From JABAAI01 sp965242745 (GTDB lineage Bacteria; Spirochaetota; Leptospiria; Leptospirales; Leptonemataceae): 64,000 nt of DNA. The first letter of the stretch is position 1; each line of letters begins with the position of its first letter. Location: positions 62,001 to 126,000 of the forward strand of contig CBDETG010000035.1 in NCBI GenBank assembly GCA_965242745.1, written 5' to 3'. A program made the translations under genes and the position numbers. The notes under the pieces are model-generated. The model saw only the letters and a list, made by a program, of their open reading frames with translations, had not been told where the DNA came from and made no database searches. Shown here piece by piece: positions 53,662 to 62,950 of the stretch.

Positions 53662-56046
53662 CTAGAGAAAGCGGCATAGCAGCAAGCTTAAATCATCATT
53701 TTCTGCAGGGTCTTTACAGAAGTCCATGACATTTTTAAAAACGCCGTCAATAATAGTATTTAAGTCCCAGTCTTTATATTGTACTAGGAGCGCAGACAGT
53801 CTGTCAAGGCCAAATTCTTCACCATCCGCATTGATAGCCTCAGTAATCCCATCCGTATATAGAGCGAGCAGACCCCCTTTCTCTGTTTGAATCTGCTGAT
53901 TCTCATAGTCCATGGCCGCTCTTTCTTTACTCACGCGAATAATCCCAAGGGGCTTGCCCACGCCGGAGAGGCGCACGCATCCCCCGTCTTCTTTGATATA
54001 AAGCATGTGGTTATGCCCGCCGGAGGCATAGTGGAGTATTCTCGTAATGGGCTCATAGCGGGCCAAAAACACGGTTACAAACATGCCTCTGTTAGACCTG
54101 TCATACAACAAGTGATTGGCCTTAGATAATATCTCAGCAGGAGAATGGTAAATACGAATCAAGGTTCTCAAAATCGCGCTGGACATAGTCATAAAAAGGG
54201 CAGCAGTAATAGATTTACCCGAGACGTCTCCTATCAACATACTTACGCCATGCTCCCTGCCCTGCGAATGATGGTAATACAAATCACCGCCCACAAACCG
54301 CGCCATAATAGCGCGGGCTGCAATATCTACATACATGTGTGATCTGAATGTTTTCGGCAAAATAGCCTGTTGAATCTGCGATGCGATCTCCATTTCTGTT
54401 TCCAAAGCCTTTTGCTTGATCACGCTTTCTTGTAATAGAAAATTGGAGTATCCCTTTGAAAGAGTAGCGCCTATAGTGCTGAGAAGGCGAAAATCATCCG
54501 CATCAAACTGTCCTTTCTCGGGCTCAGATAGGCAAAGCACTCCATATGGCCGCTCTTCCTGCAATTCTCTGAGCACAATAAGGATATAAGAGGAGCCTGC
54601 CTTGCAATATTTATGTAAATGCGGATATTCTTCATCGTCTTTCAACAAAATAGATTTGTTGCTCTGATAAACATACTCCGCCAGCTCTGCGGGAATCTGC
54701 GCATTTTGCTGCTCCAGACTTGTTTTTGCTATGCCCTCAGCGCTCCGCCCAAGAAGCTGCTCGCTTTGTTCATCATAGATCAGTATAGAGATATTTCCTA
54801 TTGCCAAGTTCTGCGCAAGTATCTTAGCGCTGTGCCGGAAGAGCTCATCTGCAGATTTGGCCTTCATTTGTACGTCTGTTATGGCATGCAGAGTCATTGT
54901 TTCTGTAAGTTCTTTCTTAAGGCGTATATTTGCATTTTCCAGATTGTCTAAAAGCGCGCGTTTTTGCAAAGCTATGGCTACAGAAGCGGCAAAACTCTCA
55001 AAAAGACGCTTATCTTCCTGAGTAAAGGAAGACCTGTCTATTGTATTGAGCGCTTCTATAACGCCTATGCACTTCCCATCTGCCAGCAAAGGGCATGCAA
55101 TCAAGTTTTGCGTGTGAATATCAGAGAGCTCCCCGACCTTGCGCAGGACCAGCGGATTTGTTGCCGCTTTGTTTATGATAATGGTTTTCTTACTCTGGGC
55201 GCAAAGCCCGGCTATCCCTTCCCCGACTGGGATTCTTTCTCCTAAGAGCGCCTTCTCATCCTTACCTACAACATGCTGGAAATATAATTCCTTTGCTTCC
55301 TCATCCATCATAAATAAAGAGGCGTTTTGGCTTTTTAAAACACGGCATGCGCTGTTAAGAATGAATTGCAGCAGCTTTTGCGTTTCATTAGAAGCATGGA
55401 GAAGATTGGACAATTCCATAACAAACTCAAAACGCTCATAGAGCCGCCGCATCTCGTTTTGACACTTCAGCTTCTTGTAAAACATGCTGACGAGAAGCTT
55501 GATAGACAAAGGCATGGGGAGATAGCTTTCATCCCGACCTTTATGTACAGAGGCATGCGAAAATAAAAAGCTAAAATACTTGCCCCAGATTTGCCCCATT
55601 CTCAGATCCTTTTTATCAAAATTCTTCTTCTTGGCATCGCCAGCGCAGTGAATCCATCCCAGCTGCCTTTCTTGTATGATCAAGGGAACAAAAAGCATAG
55701 CAGAGAGCAGCTTTCTCCTTATTGCCCGCATATCTGCGGGCGAAAGAAAGGGCAGCGCAGGCGCCTCTTCTTCCTTTTCTGGATTGATATAAAAGCCTTT
55801 GTTATATGAAAAAGAGCGTTTGCAAAGGTCCAATATAAAATCAGGGTAGGACAGGTTCTGAAAGGAGAAAAGCTCAGCCTCTGCGTTAAAAAGTATGAGA
55901 TCGATCCTTCGCAGCTTAAGAAATTTTTCAAAGTGAAGCATCTTCGTTTTGACAGCTTCCTCCACTTTTCTGTTAGGAAGGAGATACAAGCCGGCATCGG
56001 GTCCTGCTTGCAGCATGGGAATCAAATGTTCTGTCTGGGCGTGCAT
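53662..56046 (-). CDS. GAF-domain, SpoIIE/RsbU-type protein phosphatase
   Basis: 794 aa. N-terminal region (about 1-190), GAF domain (about 210-365), second GAF-like domain (about 395-530), linker helix, then PP2C/SpoIIE domain (about 560-790) with VGGDLYYH, IGDVSGKSITAALFM, YASGGHNHML, LYTDGITEAIN, NDDLSLLL. Metal Asp residues in GGD, GDVSG and TDG are present. Would dephosphorylate a STAS antagonist when signals bind GAF. Translationally close to the RsbW-like gene. Confidence 0.9.
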   Translation of the reverse strand: MHAQTEHLIPMLQAGPDAGLYLLPNRKVEEAVKTKMLHFEKFLKLRRIDLILFNAEAELFSFQNLSYPDFILDLCKRSFSYNKGFYINPEKEEEAPALPFLSPADMRAIRRKLLSAMLFVPLIIQERQLGWIHCAGDAKKKNFDKKDLRMGQIWGKYFSFLFSHASVHKGRDESYLPMPLSIKLLVSMFYKKLKCQNEMRRLYERFEFVMELSNLLHASNETQKLLQFILNSACRVLKSQNASLFMMDEEAKELYFQHVVGKDEKALLGERIPVGEGIAGLCAQSKKTIIINKAATNPLVLRKVGELSDIHTQNLIACPLLADGKCIGVIEALNTIDRSSFTQEDKRLFESFAASVAIALQKRALLDNLENANIRLKKELTETMTLHAITDVQMKAKSADELFRHSAKILAQNLAIGNISILIYDEQSEQLLGRSAEGIAKTSLEQQNAQIPAELAEYVYQSNKSILLKDDEEYPHLHKYCKAGSSYILIVLRELQEERPYGVLCLSEPEKGQFDADDFRLLSTIGATLSKGYSNFLLQESVIKQKALETEMEIASQIQQAILPKTFRSHMYVDIAARAIMARFVGGDLYYHHSQGREHGVSMLIGDVSGKSITAALFMTMSSAILRTLIRIYHSPAEILSKANHLLYDRSNRGMFVTVFLARYEPITRILHYASGGHNHMLYIKEDGGCVRLSGVGKPLGIIRVSKERAAMDYENQQIQTEKGGLLALYTDGITEAINADGEEFGLDRLSALLVQYKDWDLNTIIDGVFKNVMDFCKDPAENDDLSLLLCRFL

Positions 56047-56144
56047 ATTCGTTTTTGTTTTATACTAGACGCTTTATTTTATTGTGATCCACCTTAGTTT
56101 TGAGACCGGCTCTTAGAGCCGCATCCCATTCCCGTCTTTTTGAC

Positions 56145-57284
56145 TCAACCTAGAAATTGCGTTCCATAAATATCACTCCTTATCAGATAGAGCAAAACTG
56201 CCGCGTACAAAAGAAATGTCAAGATGCCGGCAAGCCTCGGTGAAATCCCAGCAAGGCCCTGCGCTATCAGAATCTGCACAGGCGCTAAATTAGCCAAAAA
56301 ATATTTTGGTAACAAAACATTAAACCTGAAAATACTGTAGATGATAGGAACAGCAAAGCCAAAGCAAAGCCATAACAGCAGAATCGAAGCTGCGGCTGTC
56401 TTCTCCTGAAAAAGAGAAACAAGATTCTTATAGCAAGCCCAAAAAAACAGCCCTTTGTAAATAAAGAGCGCATGGATAAGGCCCTCTTTAGCAAAAGCCC
56501 AGTCAAAAAAGGAAAAGAAATAAAAAAGCTTCTGCCCCCAAGACTTTTCTGCTATCCAAAACGTATTTAGAGAGTTTGCAAAGAGCAAATTCGGCCAAGA
56601 AAGCGCGCTTCCTGAAACAATACAAAGCAAAGATAGGCAGACGAGCAAAAAGCGCTTCCTGTCTATGCTGCGGGAACAATAACGCCAGAAAAGAAAGACA
56701 GCTTGGGCAGGTATCAAGGCATAAGCATAATAATGCACATGGATCAAACATAGGCCTGAAAGGCTGTAAAACAGATATAGGCGCTGCTTTGCGCTTTTTC
56801 TTGTCGTTACTAGATAGAAAAAATACCAGTTTATGGCAGAAAATAGGTATAACATCGCATAGCTGCGTAATTCCTGAGCCATGGCTATGTGCTGGAGAGT
56901 AATAGCAGTAATAAAGACCGCATACACGGCTGTTTTCTTATTATAGCACTCCTTTGCAAGATAATAGACAGGAACAAGGCTCAGGATACTCATCAGGGCC
57001 GAAGATAATCTCAGTTCCCAGAGCCCTGTCCCCCACAACTTAGACCAAAGCCACAAAAAAATATAATGGAGATTGGGATTATGAATATCAATCCCTAAGT
57101 TCTCTATAAGGGCGGTGAAGGAAAAAGAGGGACGGGAATGACTAAGACTAAAGAGCTCATCTCTCCAAAAGCCCCTGGCGTCCAAGCCGTACATGCGGCT
57201 GGCTGCAGCAAAAAGCACGCTCAGCAGCAAAAGAACATTGAGGTAGTCCAGCCGCTTGTATTGTATTTTTATAGCCTCCAACAT
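56145..57284 (-). CDS. GT-C (glycosyltransferase family 39-like) membrane protein
   Basis: 379 aa, about nine membrane helices. N-terminal loop motif LDARGFWRDELFSL contains the Asp-Glu pair of family-39 polyprenyl-phosphate-sugar transferases. HNPNLHYIFLWLWSKLWG and MAQELRSYAML are typical. Transfers sugar from a lipid carrier in the periplasm to protein or lipid; acceptor unknown. Six bp upstream of rnhA's stop; the two probably share a transcript. Confidence 0.85.
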   Translation of the reverse strand: MLEAIKIQYKRLDYLNVLLLLSVLFAAASRMYGLDARGFWRDELFSLSHSRPSFSFTALIENLGIDIHNPNLHYIFLWLWSKLWGTGLWELRLSSALMSILSLVPVYYLAKECYNKKTAVYAVFITAITLQHIAMAQELRSYAMLYLFSAINWYFFYLVTTRKSAKQRLYLFYSLSGLCLIHVHYYAYALIPAQAVFLFWRYCSRSIDRKRFLLVCLSLLCIVSGSALSWPNLLFANSLNTFWIAEKSWGQKLFYFFSFFDWAFAKEGLIHALFIYKGLFFWACYKNLVSLFQEKTAAASILLLWLCFGFAVPIIYSIFRFNVLLPKYFLANLAPVQILIAQGLAGISPRLAGILTFLLYAAVLLYLIRSDIYGTQFLG

Positions 57285-57290
57285 GACTTG

Positions 57291-57725
57291 CTAAGACCTA
57301 TGCGAGTCTAAAGCGGCATTTGCCAGAGAATCCGCATAGCTGTTTTTTTCGCGGGGGATATGCCTTAATGTATAAGCCTTGAGAGCTTTTAGCAGCTTCT
57401 GAGTCTCAGCAAACAAGGGGCGTATATGCGCTTTCCTGACCCGGTAGGCGCCGGAAAGCTGTCGGATGACTAATTCGGAATCCATATGTATATGCAGCTG
57501 CAGGTGTCCCCCATCAATACTTTTTCTGATGCCGGCAATGAGGGCGCGGTACTCGGAGATATTGTTCGTAGCTTGGCCTATTCTTTGCGATATTTTCCAT
57601 AGCGCTCCACCTTCCTTATCCAATAGCACAGCGCCTATGCCAGCCGGACCCGGATTGCCCCGGCAAGCGCCATCACAGTACAAGCTGGGCCAAGATTCAG
57701 AAGGACTCTTCGTAACAGTTTGCAT
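57291..57725 (-). CDS. rnhA: Ribonuclease HI
   Basis: 144 aa. Catalytic residues: Asp in SLYCDGACRGNPGPAGIGAV, Glu in NNISEYRALIAG, Asp in HMDSELVIRQLSG, Asp in REKNSYADSLAN. Removes RNA in RNA-DNA hybrids. The compact archaeal/bacterial type. ATG 57725. Confidence 0.92.
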   Translation of the reverse strand: MQTVTKSPSESWPSLYCDGACRGNPGPAGIGAVLLDKEGGALWKISQRIGQATNNISEYRALIAGIRKSIDGGHLQLHIHMDSELVIRQLSGAYRVRKAHIRPLFAETQKLLKALKAYTLRHIPREKNSYADSLANAALDSHRS

Positions 57726-57763
57726 GCCGGCTTAATACTGCTTTTCACGGCTTCCCATTTTCA

Positions 57764-57835
57764 TACCCCCGGATGGAATCGAACCATCGCACACGGCTCC
57801 GGAAACCGATGCTCTATCCACTGAGCTACGGGGGC
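57764..57835 (-). tRNA. tRNA-Arg (CCG)
   Basis: 72-nt cloverleaf on the minus strand: acceptor GCCCCCG/CGGGGGT (G-U terminal pair), D arm GCTC-AGTGGATA-GAGC, anticodon loop TTCCGGA (CCG, reads CGG), T arm GATGG-TTCGATT-CCATC, discriminator A. CCA not encoded. The top anticodon-stem pair is a T-T mismatch. No other tRNA found. Confidence 0.92.
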
Positions 57836-57925
57836 TTTCGTCCCTGCAGGCAATACCAGTACAATCTACCAAAAAAGCTGTCCGCGCCAGAAGCAAAGCC
57901 GCCAGCGCTTGCGTATTTCTTTGCG

Positions 57926-59146
57926 TCAATGCAAGGAGTACAGCGCCTCAGCAATACGCCCCAAGCCCTTCTTCAACTGTTCTTCCCCCAAAGCATAAGA
58001 GATGCGGAAGGCTTTATCATAACCAAAAGCAATGCCCGGCACGGCAGCCACATCATATTGCTCCAGAAGATGGCGGCAGAATACTTGGGAAAGAGATTCT
58101 GAGGGCGACTGCTTGATGAGTCTCTGGAAAGGCTCCCCTTGCGCAAGCTCACTTATGTCAGGGAAGACATAAAAGGCGCCCTGTGGAATAAAGCTTTTGA
58201 TGCCCGGCAGAGCAGAGAGCTTTTCACAGATCAAGTCACGGCGCTTGGCAAAGGCGGCGCGCATCTCGCCTACACAATCTTGGGATTCCTCCAAAGCCGC
58301 TATAGCAGCTCCCTGAGAAATAGACGAAGGGTTGGAAGTACACTGCCCTTGTATTTTCTCCATAGCAGAAATGACAGAGGCATTGCCTGCGCAATATCCG
58401 ATGCGCCAGCCAGTCATGCTGTAAGCCTTGCTGAGGCCATTGACAATAAAACAACGTTCTTTCGCTTCTGGGACGAGCATAGGCAGATTATAGAAAGGAA
58501 GAGAATCATAGAGTATATGCTCGTATATATCATCTGAGACAATGAGTATATCTTGCCTTGTTTTCAGGACTTCCCATAAGGCTAGGAGAGCTTCTTTGGT
58601 ATAGGCTGCGCCTGTAGGATTGGACGGGGAATTTAGGATGAGCAGCCGCGTTCTTGGGCTTATGGCGGCTTTTAGTTTTTCTGGACGCAGCAAGTAATGG
58701 TCTTCTATACCGCAAAAGATTTCCACGGGCTGGGCCTGAGCCATTTTGACCTGATCTGGATACGATACCCAGTAAGGGGCTGGTATCAGGACCTCATCGC
58801 CTGGATTTAAAAGTGACATAAAGAGATTGTAGAGAACGTGCTTCCCGCCATTAGCGCAGCTCACCTCTTTTGCCGTGTATGAAAGCTGGTTGTCCCGCTC
58901 AAATTTTTTTACAATAGCTTTCTTCATCGCAGGGCTGCCGCCTACTGCCGTATATTTCGTTTGCCCAGCCTGCATTGCCTTCACCGCAGCCATCTTGATA
59001 TGTTCCGGCGTATCAAAGTCTGGCTCACCGGCCCCAAAGCTTACTAAGTCCCTACCTTGCGCTTTGAGCTCTTTAGCTTTGGCTGTAATAGCAAGGGTCA
59101 GAGAAGGGCTGATATCCTTCATACGCTGTGCAAGTTCTATCTTCAT
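57926..59146 (-). CDS. aspC: Aspartate aminotransferase, class I (subgroup Ib)
   Basis: 406 aa. FGAGEPDFDTPEHI, TKYTAVGGSPAMKKAI, CANGGKHVLYNLFMSLLNPG, NSPSNPTGAAYT, VSDDIYEHILYD, NGLSKAYSMTGWRIGY (PLP Lys), FRISYALGEEQL. Transfers amino groups between aspartate/2-oxoglutarate; some members also act on prephenate or aromatics. Downstream of tRNA-Arg. ATG 59146. Confidence 0.92.
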   Translation of the reverse strand: MKIELAQRMKDISPSLTLAITAKAKELKAQGRDLVSFGAGEPDFDTPEHIKMAAVKAMQAGQTKYTAVGGSPAMKKAIVKKFERDNQLSYTAKEVSCANGGKHVLYNLFMSLLNPGDEVLIPAPYWVSYPDQVKMAQAQPVEIFCGIEDHYLLRPEKLKAAISPRTRLLILNSPSNPTGAAYTKEALLALWEVLKTRQDILIVSDDIYEHILYDSLPFYNLPMLVPEAKERCFIVNGLSKAYSMTGWRIGYCAGNASVISAMEKIQGQCTSNPSSISQGAAIAALEESQDCVGEMRAAFAKRRDLICEKLSALPGIKSFIPQGAFYVFPDISELAQGEPFQRLIKQSPSESLSQVFCRHLLEQYDVAAVPGIAFGYDKAFRISYALGEEQLKKGLGRIAEALYSLH

Positions 59147-59259
59147 GTCATATTCAGGGGGCTTAGAAATTTCCGCGTTTGCATGACCAGCTTTATAGCG
59201 CTAAAGACCTTTGTAAATTACTAAAAGGCAGCAGAGACAGGCATGTGGCAAAATCAATT

Positions 59260-59350
59260 TCAAATTAGTACAACAAGGCCGGAGTCTGAGCGCCGCATTA
59301 TTTCGGCAGTGCGCCCATGGCAGAGCGCTCGATGGCAGAGTGTTCGATAC
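59260..59350. repeat. Dispersed repeat, copy 4 (degenerate)
   Basis: GGAGTCTGAGCGCCGCATTA and CAGTGCGCCCATGG are the reverse complement of the 45243-45290 copy (GCCCAACGCGATATAATGCG then GCGCCCAGACTCCG), degraded. It lies in the 350-bp gap between aspC and the Rpn gene. Confidence 0.55.
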
Positions 59351-59496
59351 GCTCTGCACTTCGCTAGCCGTAAAGGCAGGCTCAGCAGCGCGGCGGCCAT
59401 TGCAAGCATGAATATATAGCGCCAAATACATCGCACCTAGCCTAATCATAAATTGCTTGCAGCTACAAAAAACCAAGCAAATGCTCCCATCAGAAT

Positions 59497-60582
59497 ATGC
59501 CTCAAACAAATCAACATGACATTGTAGTAAAACGCGTTCTATCTGAGAAAAAATATGCCATTGATCTATTGCAAAACACGCTTGATAAAGCTATTGCAGA
59601 CAAGCTTGATTTTACTAAGCTCAAGATGGAACAGGGCTCATTCATTGACGCCAAAGACCGCGAACGCTTCACTGATCTGCTTTTTAGTATTCCGCACAAG
59701 CAAAAGGAAAGTATTCGTATTTATGCTTTAATAGAGCACAAATCACATCCTGAGAAAACAGTACTTTGCCAGCTTCTTAGCTATCTTGCAGCAATTTACA
59801 GCGACAAAAAACCCCGCACTGTCGTAATTCCCATCGTCTTGTATCATGGTCAGCAGAAATGGAAGGTGGTGCGGGCTTTTTCTGATCTTTTAGATATTCC
59901 CGACGACTTATCAAATCCACTTCGCAAATACATTCCAGACTTTACATATGAACTTATTGATCTTTCTCCCACAGCTAATATCCAACAGTACCCTCCACGC
60001 ATGCAGGCTTTTCTTGCTAGTCTAAAAGAAATCTGGTATTTATCAAAAAAGGAACACTTGGAAGCGCTGTTTCAGAATTATCTACGCAGCTTACATAAAC
60101 AGAAGGATAAAAAATTAGTTGAAATTTTACTCCGCTATTTTATACAAAGTGTGGAGTTATTAGAGATTGAGATCATTGTTGAATTTGCAGATAAATATAT
60201 ATCAAAAGAAGCAGGAGAACGCGTTATGACCATCGCAGAACAACTTGAAAAGAAAGGCATTGAGCAAGGTATTGAGCAGGGTATCGAAAAAGGTATTGAG
60301 CAGGGTATTGAAAAAGGCATTGAGCAAGGTATTGAGCAGGGCATTGAGCAGGGTATTGAAAAAGGCATTGAGCAAGGTATTGAGCAGGGTATTGAAAAAG
60401 GCATTGAGCAGGGCATTGAGCAAGGTATTGAAAAAGGCATTGAGCAGGGTATTGAAAAAGGTGAGCAAAAGAAAGCCATTGCGACAGCTCGTCTTATGCT
60501 ATCCAAAGGCTACCCCCTTTCTGACATTACTGAAATGACTGGCCTCACTGGAGCCCAGCTCAGAGAAGCGGGCTTGATTTAA
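59497..60582 (+). CDS. Rpn-family recombination-promoting nuclease
   Basis: 361 aa. PD-(D/E)XK domain: HDIVVKRVLSEKKYAIDLLQ, DRERFTDLLFSI (Asp), IRIYALIEHKSHPEKTV (Glu-x-Lys). The C-terminus has about 17 GIEQ/GIEK units, typical of the family, then LMLSKGYPLSDITEMTGLT. ATG 59497. Rpn proteins increase recombination and may act in defence; role here unknown. Confidence 0.88.
   Translation: MPQTNQHDIVVKRVLSEKKYAIDLLQNTLDKAIADKLDFTKLKMEQGSFIDAKDRERFTDLLFSIPHKQKESIRIYALIEHKSHPEKTVLCQLLSYLAAIYSDKKPRTVVIPIVLYHGQQKWKVVRAFSDLLDIPDDLSNPLRKYIPDFTYELIDLSPTANIQQYPPRMQAFLASLKEIWYLSKKEHLEALFQNYLRSLHKQKDKKLVEILLRYFIQSVELLEIEIIVEFADKYISKEAGERVMTIAEQLEKKGIEQGIEQGIEKGIEQGIEKGIEQGIEQGIEQGIEKGIEQGIEQGIEKGIEQGIEQGIEKGIEQGIEKGEQKKAIATARLMLSKGYPLSDITEMTGLTGAQLREAGLI
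60254..60465 (+). repeat. 12-bp GIEQ/GIEK-coding tandem repeats
   Basis: About 17 in-frame units of GG(T/C)ATTGA(G/A)(C/A)A(G/A) in the Rpn gene. Confidence 0.9.
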
Positions 60583-60589
60583 TGTATCT

Positions 60590-60625
60590 TGACGGCAATG
60601 CCTATGATTTGCCGATATGTCGCAT
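60590..60625. repeat. Dispersed repeat fragment, copy 5
   Basis: GCAATGCCTATGATTTGCCG and ATATGTCG match the module-A end at 34120. The 60589-60801 frame (70 codons) partly overlaps it and may be a relic; the rest of 60583-61069 shows nothing I can support. Confidence 0.55.
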
Positions 60626-61069
60626 TAGTGCACGTTTTTTATGACAACAAGGCTGCTATCTTCCCAGCGCGCGAACAATATTTAGAAGAAGTTTGGCATT
60701 TGGATAAAAAGGGAATGTTTCAAAAGAAAGTTGACAATAGTAAAGGAATGCTGATACTGGGGGAAGGTCTATTGATGATAGAGTTTTTGAAGCACGCCTA
60801 AAAAATAAGTGAAGTACAATATTATGGCAGATACAAAAAAGATCATTTTGCAGAGTGGCTATCAACCCTTCCAAGAAGCTTAGTAGCCTATTGCATCGGC
60901 TAAACCAAGCGATGAAGCGCCGACTACCTAAAACTTCAGGTTCAGCAGTCAGCAGTCATTCCCGTTTTTAGCAGAAGAGTTAAAGAACGAACAAGCTGAG
61001 TAAGCCGCCCATCCCTAAGTCACGCAAATATACGCCGCAAGCGCTATTAACAGAATACGCGCAAAAAAC

Positions 61070-62878
61070 ATGTCACTTAGCAGCTTTGATCTTCTTATTC
61101 TTTTTGCCTATCTTATTCTTACGCTTTTGGCAGGCCTGTGGCCCTGGCAATTCCTGCAGGCAAAGCCTTCGCAAGCGCAGCTGCATGGCTCTCTTGCTTC
61201 TTTTTTCCTTTCCAATCGCCGCCTGCCCTGGTGGCTGGCCGGCATAAGCATGGCTGCTACAAGTTTTGCGGCAGATACTCCCTTGTGGGTTGCAGGACAA
61301 GTCGCAAAGCATGGTATTTCTGCTAATTGGCTTTGGTGGAGCATGGCTGCTGGCGGCTTATGCACTGTTTTTTTCTTTGCCCGGCTGTGGAGAAGGGCAG
61401 GCGTGCTCACAGACTTGGAATTCATCAGTCTGCGTTATTGCGGCAGGCCTGCTTCCTTTTTGCGCGCTTTTCGCTCTATTTATATAGGCTTTGTGCTAAA
61501 TTGCATTGTGATGGCTTGGGTCCATCTGGCATTAATACATATCTGCGAGGCGCTTTTCCCAAATTACGATGCAAAGATGATAGTTTTGTTTTGTCTCTTG
61601 CTCACGCTGCTGTACATAAGCTTGGCTGGTTTGCGTGGAGTTGTGGTTACGGATTTTTTTCAGTTTCTTGTCGCTATGGGCGGCTGTATTTTTTTAGCAT
61701 ACTACGTTTGGAATCATAGCGCTATTGGAGCTAAAGCAGGTCTGCAGGAAAGCTTGGGTGAGTCCTTTTTTCATTTTCTTCCCTCCATCCACGATGCTTC
61801 TGCAGCAGAGGCTGCAGAAAGGGGAAGCGCAGGGAAGCTTGCGATGGGCTGGGCCGACTTTTTGGCTTATGTATTACTGCTTTGGTGGGCTTCTTGGTAC
61901 CCTGGTTCTGAGCCGGGAGGAGGGGGATATATTACACAGCGTATCCTGTCTGCCCGTAATGAGAAAGAAGGCTTTTTAGCTGCCCTTTGCTTTGTGCTTG
62001 TACACTATTGTATGCGCTCATGGCCTTGGATTATGGCGGCGCTGGCGGCCGCAGCCCTCTATCCTTATTTGGAGGGGGCAGAGCAAGAGAAAGGTTTCGT
62101 CTATCTTATCAGGGATTTCCTGCCTTCTCCTATGAAAGGATTGCTGGCAGCCGCCTTTCTAGGCGCCTATATGTCGACGATTTCTACGCACCTAAATTGG
62201 GGCGCATCTTATTTTTGCAATGATTTCTACAAGGCCTTTCTTGCTCGAGATAAGCCAAAAAAGCATTATCTGCGGGCAGCCGCCTTGTTTAGCCTTATGC
62301 TCGCCGTAGCCTCTCTGCTCACTTCCCTATTCCTGCTGGATTCCATACACGCTGCATGGAGCCTGCTCTTGGAATGCACTGCTGGCATGGGTTTTGTTTT
62401 GCTTTTACGCTGGTACTGGTGGCGCATTAACGCATGGGCAGAAATTGCCTCTATGTTTATCCCTCCGCTGATTGTGTGTTTTCTGCGCTTGGCTTTGCCT
62501 TACTTCTGGCATATAGAAGCTCCTGCAGCTCCGCAAAGCCTGTTTATTATTGTGCCTCTCAGCCTTTGCCTGACTCTCCTTGTTATGTATCTTAGTCCTG
62601 CTGAAAAAGAAAGTCATCTTAGGAAATTTTACAACAAAATTCATCCCGCCGGGCCTGGTTGGTTTGCCATAAGCCGCAAAAAGGGAAGGAGTCTGCTGCC
62701 TCTTTTTTGCGCTTGGCTTTGCGCTTTGGCCTTTACTTACAGTCTGCTCTTTGCTATAGGGTCATGGCTTTTAGATGAATCTCATCAGTTTTGGCTTTGT
62801 TTTTTACTCTGTCTTGTTTGCGGCCTGCTGCTTATTTTGCTTATCAGGCGGGAATTTGGCAGGGAGCAGGAAGCTTAG
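61070..62878 (+). CDS. Sodium:solute symporter family protein
   Basis: 602 aa, about 13-14 membrane helices with the LeuT-like core: LSNRRLPWWLAGISMAATSF, ADTPLWVAGQVAKHG, GLRGVVVTDFFQF (helix 4/5 signature), GYITQRILSARNEKEG, FLGAYMSTISTHLNWGASYF (helix 8 Na+ site: Ser/Thr). Substrate unknown. A long C-terminal stretch (about 500-602) is extra relative to the core. ATG 61070, no strong ribosome site. Confidence 0.9.
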   Translation: MSLSSFDLLILFAYLILTLLAGLWPWQFLQAKPSQAQLHGSLASFFLSNRRLPWWLAGISMAATSFAADTPLWVAGQVAKHGISANWLWWSMAAGGLCTVFFFARLWRRAGVLTDLEFISLRYCGRPASFLRAFRSIYIGFVLNCIVMAWVHLALIHICEALFPNYDAKMIVLFCLLLTLLYISLAGLRGVVVTDFFQFLVAMGGCIFLAYYVWNHSAIGAKAGLQESLGESFFHFLPSIHDASAAEAAERGSAGKLAMGWADFLAYVLLLWWASWYPGSEPGGGGYITQRILSARNEKEGFLAALCFVLVHYCMRSWPWIMAALAAAALYPYLEGAEQEKGFVYLIRDFLPSPMKGLLAAAFLGAYMSTISTHLNWGASYFCNDFYKAFLARDKPKKHYLRAAALFSLMLAVASLLTSLFLLDSIHAAWSLLLECTAGMGFVLLLRWYWWRINAWAEIASMFIPPLIVCFLRLALPYFWHIEAPAAPQSLFIIVPLSLCLTLLVMYLSPAEKESHLRKFYNKIHPAGPGWFAISRKKGRSLLPLFCAWLCALAFTYSLLFAIGSWLLDESHQFWLCFLLCLVCGLLLILLIRREFGREQEA

Positions 62879-62950
62879 GAAAGGAGGAGACCGCATAGGA
62901 AAACTGCGGGCAGGCTTATCTGCGCTTTTTTAGCTTGTAAGGCTGCGCAA

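Noticed and set aside
57732..57929. 65-codon minus-strand frame
   Set aside because: It overlaps the tRNA-Arg gene.
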